Source of the DNA: Chaenocephalus aceratus
Lineage: Eukaryota > Chordata > Actinopteri > Perciformes > Channichthyidae
Assembly: GCA_023974075.1 (NCBI GenBank)
Contig: CM043785.1
Location: 19,193,169 to 19,257,168, forward strand
DNA length: 64,000 nucleotides
Direction: 5' to 3'
A program made the position numbers and the translations under genes. Under the pieces are notes generated by a model. That model ran no database searches and was not told the origin of the DNA. It saw only the letters and a program-made list of their open reading frames with translations. Shown here piece by piece: positions 61,701 through 64,000 of this stretch (within the stretch, counting starts at the first letter, position 1; each line of letters opens with the position of its first letter).

Positions 61701-62042
61701 GTTTTGGTCTTTTCCTGGGATATGTTGACTTTAAGAAAAAACATAGAATATCATCAGCCTTAACTTTTAGGCATCCCCATTATCTTTACACCTAAACAAG
61801 ATACTTTCCACTAAATGATTCCCTTTCTTCTCTCTTCCCCCGCCCTCTCTCTGCTCATCTCTACATTGGCGGCTGCAGAGGAGATTGAGGTGGATGTGGA
61901 AAGCACAGAGTTCTCCCATGGAGAGCTGGACAGTGTGAGCACAGCCAGCACCAGCGACCTGGACGACCACAGCAGCCTGCAGAGCATGGCCAGCGACGAG
62001 GGCTACTCCTCCTGCAGTGTCAAACTTGCCTTCTCCTCCTAG
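34304..62042 (+). CDS. mxi1: mxi1, MAX interactor 1 (canonical 227-aa isoform; six joined exons)
   Basis: Join 34304-34376, 34609-34711, 38832-38861, 59741-59855, 61102-61300, 61879-62042. The 684 nt give 227 aa, close to the 228 aa of mammalian MXI1. The product is a nuclear repressor of the MXD family. It pairs with MAX, binds CACGTG E-boxes in competition with MYC, and recruits SIN3-histone deacetylase. Seen in order: SIN3-interaction helix (about 6-20, [14 protein letters not shown]); basic segment RQRKFRNKK (44-52); basic region [13 protein letters not shown] with His62, Glu66 and Arg70, the usual E-box contacts; HLH (about 72-107); leucine zipper (109-141); C terminus [39 protein letters not shown] and [15 protein letters not shown]. 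Distinction from mxd1/3/4 rests on the C terminus and [18 protein letters not shown]. All introns are GT-AG and all phases agree. Confidence 0.95.
34545..34550. promoter_or_regulatory. Canonical E-box in mxi1 intron 1b
   Basis: CACGTG, 59 bp before exon 2. It is a possible MYC/MXD/MAX site, but a single hexamer is weak evidence. Confidence 0.3.
34609..34711 (+). CDS. mxi1: mxi1 exon 2 (common to both isoforms)
   Basis: Acceptor TTTCAACAG ends at 34608; donor GTAAGA begins at 34712. It encodes [20 protein letters not shown], then [20 protein letters not shown] is the MXD-family signature after the SID. The following linker is shorter than in mammals and rich in Arg/Lys/Asn. It ends in phase 2 (AG of Arg). 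Confidence 0.93.
34712..38831 (+). other. mxi1 intron 2, nothing coding seen
   Basis: The intron is 4.1 kb and AT-rich, ending in TGTCTCCTCAG. No transposon or RNA gene was recognised. Short TG tracts lie near 38382-38402. Confidence 0.7.
38832..38861 (+). CDS. mxi1: mxi1 exon 3, 30-nt basic-region microexon
   Basis: The 30 nt between a CCTCAG acceptor and a GTGAGG donor encode (R)STHNELEKN(R). Splitting the DNA-binding basic region over such a tiny exon is characteristic of MXD-family genes. It holds His62 and Glu66, which read the E-box. Both borders split Arg codons (AG/G). Confidence 0.93.
38862..40168 (+). other. mxi1 intron 3, 5' part
   Basis: No gene or repeat was recognised before the LINE insertion at 40169. 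Confidence 0.5.
40169..43158 (-). mobile_element. LINE copy 2 (same family as copy 1), degenerate, 3' portion
   Basis: Minus-strand copy inserted antisense in intron 3. The 3' end has the teleost LINE tail motif GGCAAGTTTATTTATATAGC (40175). The RT is broken into frames 40749-40991, about 41030-41270 (YADDTQIY at about 41200) and 41272-42372 ([26 protein letters not shown]). The APE endonuclease is at 42409-43158 with [31 protein letters not shown] and [11 protein letters not shown]. The last catalytic motif reads NHSCLFF, whereas copy 1 has DHSCVFF. Multiple frameshifts show it is inactive. It continues beyond the insertion at 44225. Confidence 0.9.
43159..44224. mobile_element. 1,066-bp TTAA-flanked insertion inside LINE copy 2 (piggyBac-like, non-autonomous)
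   Basis: TTAA occurs at both borders (43155-43158 and 44225-44228). Deleting the insert with one TTAA joins the LINE frame perfectly: KLALL followed by [10 protein letters not shown]. This proves a clean insertion with a 4-bp TTAA duplication, the hallmark of piggyBac-type transposition. The ends are CCTGTTAGGCCCCAAG and (reverse complement) GCCCCACGGACCC; inverted similarity is weak (TTAxGCCCCA if the TTAA is included). No transposase frame is present. Confidence 0.75.
44225..44570 (-). mobile_element. LINE copy 2, 5' portion beyond the nested insertion
   Basis: The minus strand continues the LINE upstream of the endonuclease: a Ser/Thr/Pro-rich stretch ([16 protein letters not shown] ... 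[17 protein letters not shown]), a frame break at about 44326, then NTFKLALL joining the endonuclease across the TTAA insertion. The 5' limit near 44570 is approximate. Confidence 0.6.
44571..49733 (+). other. mxi1 intron 3, middle part
   Basis: Unique-looking intronic DNA. A lone CACGTG is at about 46734. No exon, RNA gene or complete repeat was recognised. Confidence 0.5.
49734..49880. promoter_or_regulatory. E-box cluster in mxi1 intron 3
   Basis: CACGTG occurs at 49734, 49846, 49860 and 49874. The last three are exactly 14 bp apart within a 37-bp strictly alternating purine-pyrimidine tract (49844-49880). CACGTG is the hexamer bound by MYC/MAX and MXD/MAX dimers, so MXI1 or MYC could act on its own gene here. 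The tract is also Z-DNA-prone and may simply be a CG-containing CA repeat. Confidence 0.45.
52938..52984. repeat. Alternating TG/CG tract
   Basis: Forty-seven bases of strictly alternating purine-pyrimidine with a GCGCGCG core and (GT) flanks, Z-DNA-prone. Confidence 0.85.
54641..54766. repeat. (GGA)42 microsatellite
   Basis: About 126 bp of perfect GGA on the + strand (preceded by imperfect GGAGGGA). Frames across it give poly-Gly, poly-Arg, poly-Pro or poly-Ser and are artefacts. It is a polypurine tract that could form triplex or quadruplex DNA. Confidence 0.98.
54767..54796. repeat. (TGGTG)6 pentanucleotide repeat
   Basis: Six TGGTG units immediately follow the GGA array, forming a compound repeat. 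Confidence 0.93.
54894..54930. repeat. (AC)18 microsatellite
   Basis: Thirty-seven bases of perfect AC. Confidence 0.97.
55181..55297 (-). mobile_element. tRNA-derived SINE-like unit, copy 2
   Basis: Minus strand: GGTGTGGCGCAGTGCGCTGT at the head, with an A-box-like TGGCGCAGTGC, then CATCAGATCAAGGGGTGAAA and CCCGCC. It ends in the body TGTCCTTGGGCAAGACACTT. The B box is decayed compared with the neighbouring copy. Confidence 0.55.
55378..55517 (-). mobile_element. tRNA-derived SINE-like unit, copy 1
   Basis: The minus strand begins GGGACGGGTGGCGCAGTGG. It has an A box (TGGCGCAGTGG, 55498-55508) and, 47 bp on, a B box (AGTTCGAAACC, 55441-55451), the spacing of a Pol III tRNA promoter. The body ends TGTCCTTGGGCAAGACACTT. 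It repeats copy 2 at a 197-bp interval in the same orientation. Confidence 0.6.
58677..58737. repeat. (CA)n microsatellite, one interruption
   Basis: Sixty-one bases of CA with one T interruption at 58725. Confidence 0.96.
59148..59168. repeat. C21 homopolymer
   Basis: Uninterrupted run of 21 C, followed by ACACACA. Confidence 0.95.
59741..59855 (+). CDS. mxi1: mxi1 exon 4, helix-loop-helix
   Basis: The acceptor follows a strong pyrimidine tract (T-rich, TCTTCTCCAG) ending at 59740; the donor GTATGG is at 59856. It encodes [20 protein letters not shown], then [18 protein letters not shown]. This is the end of the basic region with Arg70, helix 1, the loop and helix 2 of the MAX-dimerising bHLH. 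It starts by completing Arg69 and ends in phase 0. It follows the 20.9-kb intron 3. Confidence 0.95.
59856..61101 (+). other. mxi1 intron 4
   Basis: Intron of 1,246 bp, GT-AG, ending CTCCTGAGCAG. Nothing else was recognised. Confidence 0.85.
61102..61300 (+). CDS. mxi1: mxi1 exon 5, leucine zipper and linker
   Basis: It encodes [20 protein letters not shown], then [13 protein letters not shown]: heptad leucines of the zipper that pairs with MAX. A Gly/Ala/Ser insert ([15 protein letters not shown]) follows, then [20 protein letters not shown], conserved in MXI1. The insert is longer than the short mammalian linker at this place. It ends in phase 1 before GTGAGT. Confidence 0.94.
61301..61878 (+). 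other. mxi1 intron 5
   Basis: Intron of 578 bp, GT-AG, ending GGCGGCTGCAG. Nothing else was recognised. Confidence 0.85.
61879..62042 (+). CDS. mxi1: mxi1 exon 6, C terminus and stop
   Basis: It encodes [20 protein letters not shown], then [20 protein letters not shown] and [14 protein letters not shown], with a TAG stop at 62040-62042. The acidic [15 protein letters not shown] block and the EGYSS-SVKL ending are the features that mark MXI1 rather than MXD1, MXD3 or MXD4. Confidence 0.95.
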
Positions 62043-63313
62043 ACCTCCCACTCCGCCAACGCCAGCATCTCCTCCCTGCCAAACCCGCCGGCCCTCCCAT
62101 CTGTTTCTCCATCCAGCCATGTCTACGTGCACACACCCCCGCCGTCACCTCCGCCTACGACGGCCACAGCTGACAGCATTCCTGTCGCTCCTGCCTCTCA
62201 GCAGCGCCCCCTATGGCTCCTAGCCTTTAGTCCCCCCCCCACCCCCCTTTACTCCTGCGCTGCTGAGGAGCTCCACTGAAAGCTTTCCTGAACTTTGAGC
62301 CGCCAAGACCAACACCAGGGACACAAACACAGCCATGTGAAACTGCCCATCGATTTTAATCTGCTTTTAAAGGGAGATCTGAGTTGGTTGATATATATAA
62401 AAAAAACATCATCCTGGTTTTTTAAACCCACGCAATTGAAATGAATGATTGATTCTACCTTTTGGCTTTTGATGAACTCTTAAATGTCTGAATTCTTTTT
62501 AATATTACACAACCCCAAATTTGACTTGAAATGCACTTAAATTCGCATGATATGAAATAATTCAGAGTTTAGGGTTCTTCCTCCTGTGGGCTGTGTGTTT
62601 CCTGTGTATCCCTTCTTAACGTTGTGGTGTTGGGTCTGGTTAAACGGCAGCACATCTAATCTGGACTGTAATCAACACTGTGGGTGAATTTTGCCATATC
62701 AGCACAGCTTGGCCCTGATGAACGTCCCTTCAGGCCTGAATTTAGTCCTTGTCTTATCGTTTTTCATTACCTCTGTTCGACACCTCAGAAGCTCGGACAC
62801 TCGAATTGGTGCTATTGTTAAACAAACCAATGGGAAAAGCAGATCAGATCCACCACCACGGAGCTTTTAAAGCAAACAAAGTGTGTCTCCAGTGATTGTT
62901 TCCAACCAGGCACGGAGGAAAACAACCAAAAAATGGAGTAAAAAACAACATTCCTGTTGAATGTGGGTGCTCAGTGCATTTTCAAAGAGTGCAAATTGTA
63001 ACTTGTGTGTGTGTTTTGTTTTGGTTTCTCTCCCCTCGACAAGCAGCTACGACAAGCTATCCTGCACTTGCCTACTTTAGAGCTGTCCATAGAAATGGCA
63101 CAAACCAACAACAAAAAAACAAGAACAGCAACAAGGAAAAAGTCCAAACAACAACAAACTTTGGAATAGATGTCCATTCTCTTTCCAGCAGTAACAAGCA
63201 ATAACTCTTGTAGTCCTTTTTGTCTCGTCAGATTGAACCCCCTTCCTCTTATTTTTCTTCTCCCCTATGAAGACTGTGTGACCGTCCAAAAAGCAGATGT
63301 ATATTCTTTTGTT

Positions 63314-63321
63314 TGTACATA
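63314..63321 (+). promoter_or_regulatory. Pumilio-type element in mxi1 3' UTR
   Basis: TGTACATA matches the Pumilio consensus UGUAnAUA and lies 16 bp before the candidate poly(A) signal. Function is inferred from the motif alone. Confidence 0.35.
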
Positions 63322-63336
63322 AAAATAGCTTAATTA

Positions 63337-63342
63337 ATTAAA
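63337..63342 (+). terminator. mxi1: Candidate poly(A) signal ATTAAA
   Basis: ATTAAA is followed after about 55 bp by a TG/T-rich stretch (TGCCTCTGTTGCTGTTTGAC and GTGTTTATTGTG), as expected downstream of a cleavage site. It is the second most common hexamer. Confidence 0.45.
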
Positions 63343-63360
63343 CCTTACAAAGGAGTTAAA

Positions 63361-64000
63361 AAAAAGTTAGAGCTCATGGATAGAATATATTGCCTCTGTT
63401 GCTGTTTGACCTGTGTTTATTGTGAATGTCAAAACTTTTGGGGGGGATGTATTTGGCATTCCTAACATGGTCAGGTGATCTGTGGAGGGAAAGCCTGGAG
63501 TTTAGGAATGAAAAAACGGGTTGTATGATGTCAATGTTCGCTATCCCAACTCCACTGACATTAAGAATTGCACTTCAGCCACAGCTCTATGTACATTTTA
63601 TTTCCCACTGTCCTTCTCTCATGGAGCTCACCTGAATCCTTTTGTATGTGGAAAAAATACTAAATAACTCCTTTTTAAAATATTTATTTCTCAATCCCTC
63701 AAATGACACAAGCAATGGGGAAAGAGAAGTTAACTTATTTTGGTTGTGTCTTATTGTACTCCTCCTTTTGATGCTTATTACTCATTCCTTATTTTAAGAA
63801 TTGTATATTTTATGGCATATTGTAATTTTGTTTTCGGGGTGGTGTGGGTGGGACGGGATATGAAATGTAGCCATTTTGTTTTATTTTTATTTTATGTTTT
63901 ATTCAATGGACACTTGAAATGTAATCGGCCCCTAAGCTGCTCCTGGTGCTGAGCCCCGCTTGTTTAGAGTCACCAGCCTTGTCCTCAGTTGACCCCCCCC
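63361..64000. other. Downstream flank, no gene seen
   Basis: AT-rich DNA, with T/A-rich tracts near 63670-63700 and 63870-63905. It may still belong to a longer mxi1 3' UTR. Confidence 0.4.

Larger units (their letters stand above)
62043..63360 (+). other. mxi1: mxi1 3' UTR (end inferred)
   Basis: Follows the stop codon with no further splice structure. It is C-rich at first (62043-62260), then AT-rich. The end is placed after the ATTAAA at 63337. No AATAAA lies nearby, and a longer UTR to the window end is possible. Confidence 0.55.

Overview
The window looks like a piece of a ray-finned (teleost) fish nuclear genome. Most of it is non-coding. It has long CA/TG, GGA and mononucleotide runs, several classes of teleost-type transposable elements, and one vertebrate gene with small exons separated by introns of 0.2 to 21 kb. 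There is nothing prokaryotic in it: no operons and no CRISPR array.

The only host gene I can support is mxi1 (MAX interactor 1, an MXD-family bHLH-leucine-zipper repressor) on the + strand, from 31947 to 62042, with its 3' UTR running towards about 63360. All splice sites can be read directly. There are two alternative first exons: 1a at 31947-32175 and 1b at 34304-34376. Both end in phase 1 and both join a common exon 2 (34609-34711). Then come a 30-nt exon 3 (38832-38861), exon 4 (59741-59855, helix-loop-helix), exon 5 (61102-61300, zipper) and exon 6 (61879-62042, stop). The 1b form is 227 aa and the 1a form 279 aa. Each first exon carries its own SIN3-interaction helix, so two promoters make two repressors that share one DNA-binding and MAX-dimerising module.

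Upstream (1-31.6 kb) is gene-poor and mosaic. It holds a decayed non-LTR retrotransposon (1-970), a gypsy-type LTR with a gag stub followed by about 2 kb of coding-derived minisatellites (1672-4465), and a LINE on the - strand with a nearly intact reverse-transcriptase ORF (4500-6906). Next come an element with perfect 82-bp inverted ends that contains AT-rich tandem repeats (14505-15727), a MITE (16920-17256), a broken Ty3/gypsy pol (17325-18300), hAT-like termini and a 28-bp inverted-repeat element (18674-19035), and another MITE (21711-22055). The rest is microsatellites and unannotatable intergenic DNA.

Intron 3 of mxi1 (20.9 kb) holds a second copy of the same LINE family. That copy is split by a 1,066-bp insertion flanked by TTAA, and removing the insert restores the LINE reading frame exactly. 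The intron also has a run of three CACGTG E-boxes spaced exactly 14 bp apart, a pair of tRNA-derived SINE-like units, and long GGA and CA repeats. I found no clearly new protein system. The most interesting items are the two-promoter mxi1 architecture, the phased E-box cluster inside a gene whose product binds E-boxes, the frame-proven nested TTAA insertion, and the unclassified 82-bp-TIR element.
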